From: Multifurca ochricompacta
Taxonomy: Eukaryota; Basidiomycota; Agaricomycetes; Russulales; Russulaceae
Assembly (NCBI GenBank): GCA_022496185.1
Contig: WTXG01000191.1
Span: 1 to 64,000 of the forward strand
DNA: 64,000 bases
Direction: 5' to 3'
The translations under genes were made by a program, and so were the position numbers. Numbering within the stretch: the first letter of the stretch is position 1; each line of letters begins with the position of its first letter. Positions 1-10,639 of the stretch are shown piece after piece. The notes under the pieces are model-generated. The model saw only the letters and a program-made list of their open reading frames with translations, was not told the DNA's origin and did not search any database.

Positions 1-1184
1 CGAAGACGCACCAGTATTAGCATTGTCTACACCCCTGGTTGCACCGGCAGTTGTCACGATCAGAGCCCCTGCTTTGACAACCCCCAGATATCGATACAAT
101 CCTCAGACACCGTTACCCCATCTCATCAGAATATGTCCACCATCGCCGCTCAACTCCCCGACCCCGCTCCTCCTCCTCCTCCTCCTCCTCCGGTCGTCCC
201 AAACATCCCGCCTCCATCGGGACGTCTTTCGGGGATCTTACCCCAGACCTTCACGGGAGATCGCTCCCAGAGCAAGAAGTTCATGTTGGAGTTCACCACG
301 TTCAAGAACTTCAACCATGATGTGGCCCAAATCGTCAACCCCTTCCAACGCGCCAATCTCTTTCTCTCCCTCATCAGGGGTGACGCCGTTGACGATTGGA
401 CAATGGAACAGCTCGAGTGGCTGAACGAACAGGTAGAGAGTGGCCGCCGCACTACCAGTGAGGGCCTCTGGGAGACCATAGCCCAGAGATTCAAAGACGC
501 CTTCACTGATGGACAGGCAAAACAGAAGGCAGCCAGGGAATTAAAATCCCTGAGAATGGAGAAAGGAGAACTCGACGCCTATGTGGCCAAATTCCGAAGC
601 CTAGCAAACCGAGCAGGCTATGATACGGATGAAGAAGCAACCTTGGACCTCTTCTCCCAAGGACTGCCGAACCCGCTTGTCAAAAACATCATACAGTTCC
701 ATCACCCTCATGACTGGGACGAGTGGGTCAATGCTGCTCGACGACAGCAGCAGGATTATCTTGACTTCCAAACACGATTTGGAGTTGATACCAAGAAAGG
801 AAAAACTCGAGAACAATGGAAGGCCGCGTTTGGAGTCAAACCAGCGCACACTACGCAGAGGGACCCCAATGCTATGGACACCTCCGCAGACAGAGTCAGG
901 GCGAGAGCCACGCTCACAGAAGACGAACGGCAGACACTAATGAAGGAAGGAAGATGTTTTCGCTGTAAAGGCCAGGGACACATGTCCCGAGACTGTCCGA
1001 AGAAGGGAGTACGAGTTGCAGCAGCAAACGCTACGCCGACGGCCCCTATCAACAATAACCCGCCGGCTGTCGACAAGTGAACCAAGGAAGAAAAGCCCAG
1101 GACATATGGGCAAACATGATGAAGGAGAGTGAGGAAGTGCGAGCCATCCTTGTGGAAAAGGCTTTCGCAAAGAAGGATTTTTGA
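1..1184 (+). pseudogene. gag: Gypsy-1 gag with ATG-less N-terminal extension
   Basis: The gag ATG is at 133 (MSTIAAQ...). Residues follow as a Pro-rich linker, a retrotransposon capsid-like region and a CCHC zinc knuckle near 958-1000 (CFRCKGQGHMSRDC), which binds the element RNA during particle assembly. Upstream bases 2-130 continue the coding similarity seen before the gag ATG in Gypsy-4 (VAPAVV...RAPALTT), but a missing C near 85 shifts its frame. A TGA at 1078-1080 replaces the Arg seen in relatives, and one missing A near 1096 shifts the last 30 codons. The natural end is ...KKDF at 1184, overlapping the frameshift heptamer. Confidence 0.9.
1175..1181 (+). other. Gag-Pol -1 frameshift heptamer GGATTTT
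   Basis: In the gag frame the end reads AAG GAT TTT TGA; slipping back one base gives GGA TTT TTG and opens the protease frame, which continues without interruption into the DSGA protease. The same heptamer occurs at the same place in the other four gypsy elements here. Confidence 0.65.
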
Positions 1185-4100
1185 TAAGCTCTACCCCATC
1201 GGCCTGGGCAAGAGCGCTCCATGTTACCTCTGTGTATACTAGTCGATTCAAGTTGTTAAAAATACCAGTTCATTTCGAGACTACACAGAGGACGGCCGAC
1301 CGAGATATCTTAGTGGACTCCGGAGCCACGGACAACTTTATCAGTCCAAGAATGATTAAAACCTTGGGACTTGGGAAGCAGGCTCTCCCAAAGAGAAAAA
1401 TATCTGGAATATTGACGGAACTGCCAACCGTGCTGGGAAAATCACGCATTACACCGACCTGAATGTCCAAGTCGGGGAAACAGCAAAAGTCATTCGCTTT
1501 CTGATCACTGACTTGGGAGACGAAGACCTCATTTTGGGGTATCCATGGCTCGCTGCATTCGAGCCCAGGATCAATTGGGCAGATGCAACAATGGACAAGG
1601 ATTCCTACCCCACCATCATTATGTCGAGGGGCTACGATTATGCGGTTAGGCATGGCGCGACGAAGGATGCAGATATCAGCGTAGAGGACCTAGGTCGCTG
1701 TTATGCCACGAAGGCTTCAGAATTGGCCCAGAAGGCGATACAGGGGCAGACGGAGAAAACTTACGATGACGTGTACCGCGCATCTACCACCGACATTGGA
1801 AGGTGTTCTCAGAAGAAGAGTCACAGCGATTCCCACCCTCTCGACCCTGGGATCACGCCATAGACCTGCTCCCCGACACACCGGCTGCAATCGATTGCAA
1901 AATCTATCCACTATCGCCAGTCCGAGCAGGTGGCATTGACGGAGTTCCTTGAAGAACATTTGGCGAAAGGATACATTCGTCCATCCAAGTCACAGTATGC
2001 CTCACCCTTCTTCTTCATTAAAAAGAAGGATGGCAAGCTGCGGCCAGTCCAGGATTATCGACGGATTAATGCTTACACGGTGAAGAATGCCTACCCCCTA
2101 CCGCTCATCTCCGAACTCATAGACACCATGAGGGACAAGTCCCTCTTCTCAAAAATGGACGTGCAGTGGGGATACAATAACGTCAGGATCAAGGAAGGAG
2201 ATCAATGCAAAGCAGCGTTCAAAACAAATCAAGGTTGTTTGAACCAATGTCATGTTCTTTGGCCTCACCAACTCACCGGCGACGTTCCAAGCCATGATGA
2301 ACCACATCTTCCATGATCTCATTCTTACGGAGAAGTAGTGGTCTATATGGACGACATACTGGTGGCTACCCCAGATAACCTAGATCACCACCGAGACCGG
2401 GTACATCGGTGTTAGATATACTCCAAAACACGACCTGTACCTCAAACCCGCAAAGTGCTCTTTTGAGCAACGCAGTGTTGAGACCTAGGAGTCATCTTAG
2501 AAGGAGGACAAGTGCGCATGGATCCCGTTAAAGTACAGGGGATCCGGGAGTGGCCAGTGCCGACCTGCGTCAAGGACGTCAGATCGTTCATTGGATTCTG
2601 CAACTTTACCGACGCTTTGTCAAAGGATTCTCAGGCATCGCACGACCACTGAACGATCTCTTGAAAAAGGACGTGCCATGGCATTGGAGTTCAGCACAAC
2701 AGCAGGCGTTTGAACAGATCAGAGACCTAGTCGGCTCCGAACCCTGTACTCATCCAACCAGATCTGCATCGTCCCTTCGAATTGGAAGTAGACGCCTCTC
2801 ACTTTGCAAACGGGGCCGTGTTATATCAGAGGGATGCCACACAGATACTTCACCCAGTGGCGTATTACTCAGAGACCTTCTCCCCAGCCGAACGGAACTA
2901 CGACATCTGGGATAGGGAACTCCTAGCCATAGTTAAAGCATTGCGACACTGGTGACCTTACCTGGCTGGGACCCCACATAAGACCATCATCCATACCGAC
3001 CATTCCAACCTATTGTATTGGAAGGAACCCCACAAAATCAGTCGGCGCGTGGCACGAGAAGTTCTGGAGTTAGAAGAATACAACTTCACCCTGAAACACA
3101 TTGCTGGAAGCCAGAATGCTAGAGTGGATGCACTGTCGCAAGACCGGATATGCACACAGGCGAGGATGACAATAATGATATCACTGTCCTCCCAGAGGAA
3201 GTGTTCGCGAAAACTGCCGTAGTCAGCCTCCATGATATGGACCTATGGGCACAGGTTTCCCAAAAATGAACCAAGAACTATGCCGTTCATGGGCCAATGC
3301 ACACAATTTAAAGGAAGTCAACGGCCTGTGGTGGAAGGACGGAGATCGACTGGTTGTCACCGGTGGCGACAACATTAAGAGGGGGGTGATCCATTTTCAT
3401 CACGACCTTCCCTCCGCAGGACACCCCGGTATCCACAACACCTACGCCCTGACCAAGAGAGACTATTGGTGGCCCAACATGAAAAAGACGTCGAAATTAT
3501 GTGCAAGGATGCGCAGCGTGTCAGGCAAACAAGGTCAACACACATCCAAAAATCCCGCCAATACACCCCATCACTCCCATTGTGTCGACCCCCTTTCAGA
3601 CTATTGCCATGGATTTATTGTCAAACTACCCGAATCGCGGGCTTTGACACCATCCTTACGATCACTGACCACGACTGCTCCAAAGCAGCCCTATTCATTC
3701 CCTGTCACGAGACTATTACCGCCGAAGGAGTGGCAAAGCTGTACTTGGATCACGTATACCGCCATTATGGACTCCCCAAGAAGATCATATCCGACCGCGA
3801 TACCAGGTTTACATCAGCATTTGCCAGAGCCCTATGCAAAACGTTGGACATCGCGCAGAACATCTCCACAGCCTATCATCCACAGACGGACGGGCAGTCC
3901 GAGCGGACAAATCAGTGGCTTGAACAATACCTCCGATTCTGGTGCAACAGCAGACAAGATGACTGGGCAGAATGGCTATCAACTGCGGAGTTCGCTCACA
4001 ACTCATGGCCCAATGGCACCACGAAGACCACCCCCTTCTCCCTTATCATGGGCTGGACCCCGCGCACCACGTGGGTAGATAAGCCCACTCAAGTCCCTTC

Positions 4101-4646
4101 CGTACCCAACGAATAAGCCAATGGGAAGAGTTACGACAATCGGCCAATGACAACCTCACAAAGGCACAGCAGCTTCTGACCGCCCAACCAAGCACTTTCA
4201 CACCTTATCAGACCAATGACTGGGTGTGGCTCGAGGGAAAAAATATTCATACGTCACACCCCTCAGCCAAACTAGCGCCCCGACGTCACGGACCCTTCCA
4301 GATCACAAGGAAGCTGTCAGATGTGTCATATGAACTGCAACTGCCGCCGAGATGGAAGATCCATCCTGTCTTCCATGCCAAACTCCTGACCCCATATAAG
4401 GAAACCTCCATTCATGGGGAGAACTTCCCGAGACCTCCACCTGACCTTATCGACGGAGAGGAGGAATGGGAAGTAGAAGCGTTCTAGACTCGAAGCGACA
4501 GGGCCGGGGCGCAAGCTGTATTACCTGATCAAGTGGAAAGGTTTCCCAGACTCTGACAACTCGTGGGAACCAGCCGGGGATATCTTTGCCCCGGACCTGA
4601 TCGCGGAGTTTCATTTACGACACCCCAGGCGCCCAAGAACATTTAA
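1181..4646 (+). pseudogene. pol: Gypsy-1 pol (protease-RT-RNase H-integrase-chromodomain), broken
   Basis: Protease DSGATDNF lies near 1317-1340, the reverse transcriptase active site YMDD at about 2344-2355, RNase H around 2770-3160, the integrase HHCC zinc domain around 3380-3560, the DDE core through about 3600-3930 and a chromodomain at about 4465-4620 (YLIKWKGFPDSDNSWEPA). Pol would copy and integrate the element, with the chromodomain steering insertion to chromatin. At least ten 1-nt indels break the frame, for example near 1880, 2235, 2415, 2610, 2740, 3150, 3490 and 4490. Most are losses of single bases next to short runs, so sequencing error is a possible contributor. Confidence 0.88.
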
Positions 4647-4715
4647 AAGAAGAGCAGACTCCCGACTTTTCCCCAGAACAACGCTTCACCAGCAACGTCC
4701 TAACTCACAACTGAT

Positions 4716-5914
4716 ATGTCTTCCTCTTCCATTGCTGCCTCTGCTGCCATCGACGCCTTCACTGCCACTCATGTGGTCGTGGAAGCTTTTCCCTCTGCTC
4801 ATCCTTCCACTCGCCTTCCTCTCCCATTGACTATGAAGCTGCGGAAGAACGCGTGAAGAATCAGTCACCCAACCCTAACGACGACTTTGAACACTGCGAA
4901 GAGCCGCACCCAAACGACTTGGCAGGCATGGAGTTGGACGACGACGTCCCCGAGTTCCCGTTCTTTGCCAACAACCCGAACTCGTCAATGTACTTCCCGC
5001 TCGAGATCACCATGGCGGATGGCACCAAAGCTATAGCTAAGTACATCTTCTACACCAATGGGGGAATGGATGTCGCGGGATGCATGAGGAAAGGAGGTCC
5101 CGTCTACGGGGCCCCAGTCTATTGGAAGAACGATACACAGGACGGCTTCATCACACGATGAGCGACGAGCAGTTGGGGCATTTGGCCGCGGAAGACTCCC
5201 GCGCCTTCGCGATTGACGAAGTACTGAACGACATGCGTCTTCCGCGCCTCAAGGCCGAAGTGATGAGGCTGCGGAAGAACCTGACGCTGCGAACGACACT
5301 CAATAGACAGTACAAGGAACACGCGAAGATGATGACAAGGTTGACCAGCGGAATGTTCCAGGTCGAGCAGGAGTTGGTAGAAATCCGAAAAGGTTGGAAC
5401 AGGAGATGCGTACCAGACCATCGCCGAGAGGTATGCTGACACATACGCACGACCTCTCCCTCCACGATCGTTAGGAGCTGCACTGAGGCTGCTGCCCAAT
5501 CGGTTCGAGATGCCGCGGATGCATGAAAATCCGCGCGGGGAAACATGTTGGCGGTGCGACAGTAAGTACCATATCAGCTGGAACTGTCCCCTCAACCGCA
5601 AGTGGTGTCGCCACTGTCGCAGCAACCTGCACTGGAGTCGGTTCTGCATTTTCCGTCGTGTAGGCATTCCCCCGACAATCATCAACCCGTCCGGATGGTG
5701 GGCAATGCCTGCGTCACAACGCGGGGCATCGCGAGCTAGACTGCCCTGTCCACGATCTCTGTCACTCGTGTGGACAGCGCGGCCCCTATGGCTTCCTCCG
5801 CGCCCATCAGTGTCCCCAAGACGAGGACAAGGAAATTACACCACGGACGATCGTAATGTAGCCGATGATTACTTGGACCTGGTGCAGGATGATGATGGTA
5901 CGAGTCGTTTCTAG
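4716..5914 (+). pseudogene. Gypsy-1 ORF3, zinc-knuckle array protein, frameshifted
   Basis: This third ORF begins at ATG 4716, 70 nt after the pol stop, and ends at TAG 5912-5914. Its order is a Ser/Thr/Ala-rich start, an acidic segment (PEFPFFANNPN), a central conserved region with coiled-coil-like heptads, then Cys/His modules (CWRCDSKYHISWNC, CRHCRSNLHWSRFC) and an acidic tail ending DLVQDDDG. Single-base indels near 4815, 5120, 5395 and 5700 break it. I recognise no known family; the position resembles env in retroviruses, but I see no signal peptide or membrane segment. See the intact-length copies in Gypsy-2, -4 and -5. Confidence 0.8.
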
Positions 5915-5945
5915 CTGGGACAGCTAGAGCCAGAAGAGGGGGTGA
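5911..5945 (+). other. Gypsy-1 3' hairpin and polypurine tract
   Basis: CTAGCTGGGACAGCTAG (5911-5927) is a perfect 7-bp stem with a 3-nt loop that includes the ORF3 stop codon. It is followed at 5932-5945 by a purine-rich tract (AGAAGAGGGGGTGA) that abuts the LTR and should prime plus-strand DNA. Confidence 0.6.
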
Positions 5946-6538
5946 TGTTACGGCCCCGCCTAGCAACCCACTTTTCTTCACGATCCCCAATGATGACCCC
6001 ACCCGTCCCCCTACCTTACACTTCTTGATCACGTCCCCGTCCTGGGACCCGTCACATGCCCTGCTTCCTTCCCCGTGACCATCTTTGCCTCTGTTGATAT
6101 CGCTGTACTCATGTTTGGCCCACCGTTTGCTTATCTCTTATCCCTTATCTCTAAGACCGGACACTTACTTAATTCCCTATCAGAAGCGCGGCTTTACACC
6201 CTCCGCTTTTGTATATTCGGGCCCACATGACTCTGGATTATCTTATCTTTAGATGCCCACTCGATTACGTATATAAGCCCGCTGTAGCTACCTTGTAGAC
6301 CTCAGACTCGACTTATTGAATACATCGGTGCTTGTCTTCTGGACTTCCCTTTGAAAGCCTTGACTCGATCCTCTCAACAAGCACTTCAGGTGCCTTCCGC
6401 TCAACATCGTCTTAGAGTACAGCCTCTTTGACCTTGACTCTTTCACCACGAACTCCAGAGGTCTCATTGGCCTTCTACCCGATAACGAACGAACGCTGTC
6501 ACACAAGTCGTGTGGAACGTCCCGCACCGGACGTAACA
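5946..6538 (+). repeat. Gypsy-1 3' LTR (593 bp)
   Basis: It starts TGTTACGG and ends GACGTAACA. A TATATAAG box is at 6270-6277, and 34 bp downstream lies AGACTCGACTT (6304-6314), the inferred RNA start and self-priming sequence. U3 upstream of that point contains several ATGs, whereas the R-U5 part (6304-6538) contains none. Confidence 0.9.
6270..6314 (+). promoter_or_regulatory. LTR core promoter and inferred RNA 5' end
   Basis: TATATAAG at 6270-6277 is followed by AGACTCGACTT at 6304-6314. The same spacing of 34-35 bp is kept in the other gypsy LTRs here. The start site is inferred from TATA spacing and from complementarity to the primer site, not measured. Confidence 0.6.
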
Positions 6539-7183
6539 ATCTGACTTAGTGTGTTACGTATTGCAAAGCTATATCGAAGAAAAAGGTTGAAATGCCGCGA
6601 TAAACATGATCACGTGACCCGAATCAACCACTTTGTGATCAGATTTCTACTTATTTTGACGATTGCTATTGCACTTGTATGTACTGTTGAAAGCCGCGGC
6701 CTGAGCCGGCGGCTTTGGCTTTTAGTTTCTCTGAGCCGGGCCAAAGCCCTTGCTGGGCCGTCACAATGGCCTGGCTTGGCCCGGCTTCCAGCTTTGAGCC
6801 GGGCCAGGCACATCACTAGTGCCATGGTGCGTGTAAGCGATGATTTCCAATCTGGGTAGAGGAGCTGTCAGACCCAGATCGTGAAGACCAATCAAGTCCC
6901 GATGTATCCAACTGTATGCTCTGAACCGCAAAGGGTCCAGTCCCGATTAGGGATTGCTCACACATGCTTCAGTGTCGCCACACTCCATCGCATGGCTCGC
7001 GCGAAGCCCGGTGAGGGGCCCAGTCTACACCGATCCACTGGTTCCAGGGACCAGGGAATAGGACTACAAAAGAACAGAGGCTTGCCTTATCGGGAGATGC
7101 AAAAATGCATGAATTACTGAGTAAGGAAGCTTGTGTATGAAATTCGATCTTCTTCTGGATTAATTCAGTTACGGCCAGGGCCC
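6539..7183. other. No recognisable gene; possible leader of a broken copia element (minus)
   Basis: No ORF here resembles a known protein. The right edge at 7172-7183 reads GGGCCCATAACC, the reverse complement of the copia primer site GGTTATGGGCCC, so on the minus strand this stretch could be the 5' leader of a copia element cut off by Gypsy-1. A GC-rich segment at about 6700-6810 contains a fold-back (AGCCGGGCCAAAGCC pairing with GGCTTGGCCCGGCT). Confidence 0.35.
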
Positions 7184-7528
7184 ATAACCTAAAGAACGCA
7201 GCCTGAGGTTAGATAATCCAAACTACCTAGAATGGTAGTTGTAATTCAGTTATGATGGTCAGAACTGACAATATATTAGTCTTTACCTAGAATGGTAGTT
7301 GTAACTAGTACGCGTTAGCTACATAGGTAAAGATAAGATAACAAAATACTCACTTCAGTTATGATGGTCAGAACTGAAGTGAACTGTACAGTAAAAGCGT
7401 CCTTTAAATACTGTAAATGACTGTGCTTATAGTAACCAAGATTCAGAAGGATTGTGTCTAATCAAGTAAGGTATCAAACTATTCACAGGAAGGTGAAACG
7501 CAGTCTGCATGCTACTGCACAACACACA
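7184..7528 (-). repeat. Putative copia-type LTR (Copia-E), minus strand
   Basis: The left edge directly abuts a minus-strand copia primer site at 7172-7183, the arrangement seen at the three firm copia LTRs. The right edge is uncertain: I place it before CTCACTTG, where the minus strand would read a short purine-rich stretch then TTGTGTG. The first ~120 bp recur inverted at 8312-8426. The 23-bp segment from TCAGTTATGATGG to AACTGA occurs twice, at about 7237 and 7357. Confidence 0.4.
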
Positions 7529-7585
7529 ACTCACTTGTTAGTACCACATACTTAGCGATTGATCCGACCTGGCCATATTGATCCA

Positions 7586-8310
7586 TTTCCGACATGTATA
7601 CCAGTCTCACTTTCCCACCATGCAACATGAGCACATTCTCAACCTCGAGAGTGATGCAAGTGGTGTGAGCATGCCAGAAGTAGGCATTCAAATATGTCAG
7701 GTGTTTCAGCTTGCATAAGCGAACCTACATCTCGTATGCAAAACTTGTTGACATGGGACATGTCTGGAGATGCTTCAGGCATCTAGGAATCGCTTTTGCT
7801 GTAGATAAGATTAGATTAGGTTCCGGAGTTTCGGACTTTTTACGATATCTTTATTACTTTTCTTTCTCACCTTACTCAGCTGATTAGTGATGTCCTTAGT
7901 AATGCGCAGTAAGCACATGATATCTCTTTGGCCAATGGCCTTTATCCCTCATTGACTATTGTCTGGCACTTGTGGACTTATTCCCAGTGCACACAGACCA
8001 TTTCCCCTGGTCAAGAGCGAGGTGCTTGCCATCCTTCCATCCATAACTCCTCATCGTGAACCCCTGTGGGTATATAAGGGTGTCTGTTTTGTCTCTTTCA
8101 CTTCAGAGTTCTTCTATCTCTGAAGTGTAAGTTCCTCTTTTACTATACTGTTCTTTTACCTCTAACTAACCGTCTTATGTAGACTACTTGTTTTCTAGGT
8201 CAGTAGTATAGTTAAATATAGAGTTCTTCTATCTCTGAAGTACTACTTGTTTTCTAGCTTTACACACTACTAACCACAGTCAGTATAACCAGCAGCATGA
8301 TTGTTTGACA
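7586..8310 (+). mobile_element. Copia-D remnant: 3' untranslated region and 3' LTR
   Basis: Bases 7595-7745 match the 3' untranslated part of Copia-A (about 26448-26600), and 7746-8310 is a copia LTR of the same family as Copia-A and -B, starting TGTTGACA and ending TTTGACA, with TATATAAG near 8071 and a CTTCAGAG/CTCTGAAG hairpin after it. Everything upstream is missing. No target duplication is seen, so the remnant was rearranged after insertion. Confidence 0.75.
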
Positions 8311-8311
8311 G

Positions 8312-8426
8312 TTATAACTACCATTCTAGGTAAAGACTAATCAATATATAGTTCTGACCATCATAACTGAATTATAACTACCATTCTAGGTAGTTTGGAT
8401 TATCTAACCTCAGGCTGCGTTCTTTA
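8312..8426 (+). repeat. Inverted copy of 7184-7306
   Basis: This stretch is the near-exact reverse complement of 7184-7306, with a few substitutions and a short length difference. With its partner it frames the Copia-D remnant like long terminal inverted repeats. It may instead be part of an oppositely oriented Copia-E LTR into which Copia-D inserted: it begins exactly at the Copia-D LTR end and stops next to the LINE relic. Confidence 0.6.
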
Positions 8427-8568
8427 AAGGAAGATGTAAAATAAATTGGGGATGGCTAGGTGCATTTGCCAGGTCCAGACCCTGTGTGCCATCAAGGTTG
8501 TGACCCAACCTATCTGTTCAATGAAAGGCCGAAACACAAAAGTGACAAGTAAAAATAGAAAAAAGCCG

Positions 8569-9680
8569 CTAAGCAGTGGGTGTGGGGGCCAGGACAGCTG
8601 GCTTCTTGGTGCGGGGTGGCTTCTTCCATAAACAGACTGCACCCGCATGCCCAAAGGCATAGAGGGTGCACTGGGCCAAAAGGCCCGCCAGCGCAGCACC
8701 ATCCAGGTCCTCAAAGGCTACCACCACACAGGGAGGAGGGTGGAGGGAGCGCGGACCCAGGAGGGAAGGGCCGTCACTTTGAGCGCCCTGTAAACTGGAT
8801 TCTCATGACCCAGAGCCTTGTGGCAGGCCTGGGGAGAATGCGCACCAGTATGCAGGGTCACACCAGTAGCAAGGCCATTGATGGTCACCTGGGACCACCA
8901 AATGTTCAGACGGGAGGAGGGGGTAAGTGGCTGGCCCATCACTGACAAGAAGGGACCTAGCAATGAAGTTAAGAGGGGTTGGGCAGAGAGGAGGTTGGCC
9001 TCCGAGACATCGGGCCCAGCTGTAAGAACCAGGTTCTTCTTCAGTGTCCACTGTGCAGCAGACAGAGTGACCTGGGTCCCAGAACCAGAAAGCTTGGAGT
9101 TCAGATATGAAACAATAGCCCCAGGGGGCTTGCACACAAATGGCAGGTTGGAAAGGTCCTGCACAGAACCAGGAAAGACTACCAGAGAGGGTCTCACATG
9201 CCTCTTGGCAGCAGCAGTGTAGGATGAAGGGGGGGAGGGGGCAGGGGCAGCAGGAGTAGTGGGGGCAGGAGGGGGTGCAGGGGAAGGGGCCGGGGCAGAG
9301 GGCTTGGCCTTGGCTGGGGCAGCCTGGGCCGGGGCCTGGGCTGGGGCCTTACCTTTCTTGGAAGGGCCTGGGGCAGAAGCAGGAGGAGGCGCAGTAGGAG
9401 GGGGGGGCACTGGCTGGGTACCAGCAGAAAGCATGTCAACCTTCTTGGCAAGACCATGCACCATCCCCATGAGGGAAAGCAGGTCAGCCTGGATGGAATG
9501 TGTATCATGGGTGAATTCAGGAGGGAAAGCAGCATGAAAGCCCTCCACAAAGTTGGGGGAGTGCTGCGCATAGGAGTGGACAAGGGAGGGACCCCCAGGG
9601 ACAGGGGAGTAAAGGAGGAAGTCATGGAGGTGGCCATGGAGGGTGGCAACATAAGCATCATCATCCCCAGGGAAGGAAGC
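8569..9680 (-). pseudogene. ORF1-like protein of a LINE (possibly Tad-like), interrupted
   Basis: On the minus strand a 320-codon frame runs from the Copia-A junction at 9680, with an Ala/Pro/Lys-rich linker in its first half, then a conserved-looking block (RPSLVVFPG..., AAQWTLKKNLVLT, LPSWVRAPS). One frameshift near 8745 separates it from its C-terminus (VVVAFEDLDGAALAGLL...LYAFG), which ends at TAG 8569-8571. From memory, such blocks belong to ORF1 proteins of basidiomycete non-LTR retrotransposons, which bind element RNA. The N-terminus is cut off by Copia-A, and no reverse transcriptase ORF follows within the window. The family call is inference. Confidence 0.5.
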
Positions 9681-10191
9681 TGTTGACACAGGATGTGTCT
9701 AGAGATGCTTCAGGCATCTAAGGTTCGCTTCAGCTGTAGATTAGATTAGATTAGATCTCGGAGTATCGGACTTTTTATGTTATCTTTATTACATTTCTTT
9801 CTCACCTTACTCAGCTGATTAGTGATGGACTTAGTAATGCGCAGTAAGCATGTGATATCTCTTTGGCCAATGGCCTTTATCCCTCTTAGCTTATTGTCCA
9901 GCACTTGTGGACTTATTCCCAGTGTGCACAGACCATTTCCCCTGGCCCCTATGGGTATATAAGGGTGTCTGTTTTGTCTCTTCCACTTCAGAGTTCTTCT
10001 AACCTCTGAAGTGTAAGTCACTTTTACCTTACTCTTCTTTACCTTTGACTAACCGTCTTCTGTAGACTACTTGTCTTTTAGGTCAGTAGTATAGTTGTAT
10101 AGAGTTCTTCTAACCTCTGAAGTACTACTTGTCTTTTAGCCTAACCACTACTAACCGCAGTCAGTATAACCAGCAACATGTTTGTTTGACA
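9681..10191 (+). repeat. Copia-A 5' LTR (511 bp)
   Basis: It starts TGTTGACAC and ends TTTGACA. TATATAAG is at 9956-9963 and the inverted repeat CTTCAGAG/CTCTGAAG at 9986-10011, exactly where the RNA should begin. The segment containing GAGTTCTTCTAACCTCTGAAG and a nearby CTACTTGTCTTTTAG motif are each repeated once within the LTR. Confidence 0.92.
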
Positions 10192-10203
10192 GGTTATGGG
10201 CCC
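10192..10203 (+). other. Copia-A primer binding site for half tRNA-iMet
   Basis: GGTTATGGGCCC directly follows the LTR. It is complementary, with wobble, to the anticodon arm of eukaryotic initiator tRNA-Met (GGGCTCATAACC), the internal site used by copia elements that prime with a cleaved tRNA. The rest of the leader, 10204-11641, holds no recognised gene apart from the solo LTR; it shares blocks with the Copia-B leader. Confidence 0.75.
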
Positions 10204-10639
10204 TGACCACTCATACTGACTGTTGTATTCCCTTTGTTCATACACAGCTCAACTCGCTTTCACACATCCAAGCTCACAAAAGCTTCAAAGTCTTTCCCAC
10301 CAGCTTCTTCCTGTGAGCTTTCTTATTTACTGTCTGTGCACCTTAACACCCCACAGGATGACACAGTTTACTGCTCATCCTGAACTGTTTGGCTAGCCCT
10401 TCGGGGTTCTTGCAAAAGGTGATGAGGGACCCTAAGTGGGTGAAACACCTTGAGCTCCTTGAGTGCACACTAGGTATTAGTAATTTCATAGTTGTAGCTG
10501 GGTTTTCATCCCATAGATAGTCTTAGTAGGCCACTTGCCCAAAAGGCTTGAGGCTTTTTGTCCAGTCAATGCTTGGCTCGATCCATAAGCCAGGTTTAGC
10601 GACCTGCAGGTAGAGTTTAGGGTCTAGAACAAGGCATGG

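Larger units (their letters stand above)
1..6538 (+). mobile_element. Gypsy-1: Ty3/gypsy chromovirus, 5' end outside window
   Basis: The order is gag, protease, reverse transcriptase, RNase H, integrase with chromodomain, an extra ORF3, then a 593-bp 3' LTR ending in GTAACA. The 5' LTR and first part of the leader lie left of the window, so the target duplication cannot be checked. Protein content matches Gypsy-4 and Gypsy-5 closely and Gypsy-2 more distantly. The copy is inactive: its pol is broken by many 1-nt indels, unlike the CGA-to-TGA decay of its relatives. Boundaries on the right are firm because the TG...CA ends follow a purine tract. Confidence 0.93.

Noticed and set aside
6551..7120. 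ORFs of 79-102 codons as possible host genes
   Set aside because: No recognisable protein features, low-complexity GC-rich content and no matching neighbours; more likely leader or noncoding DNA.
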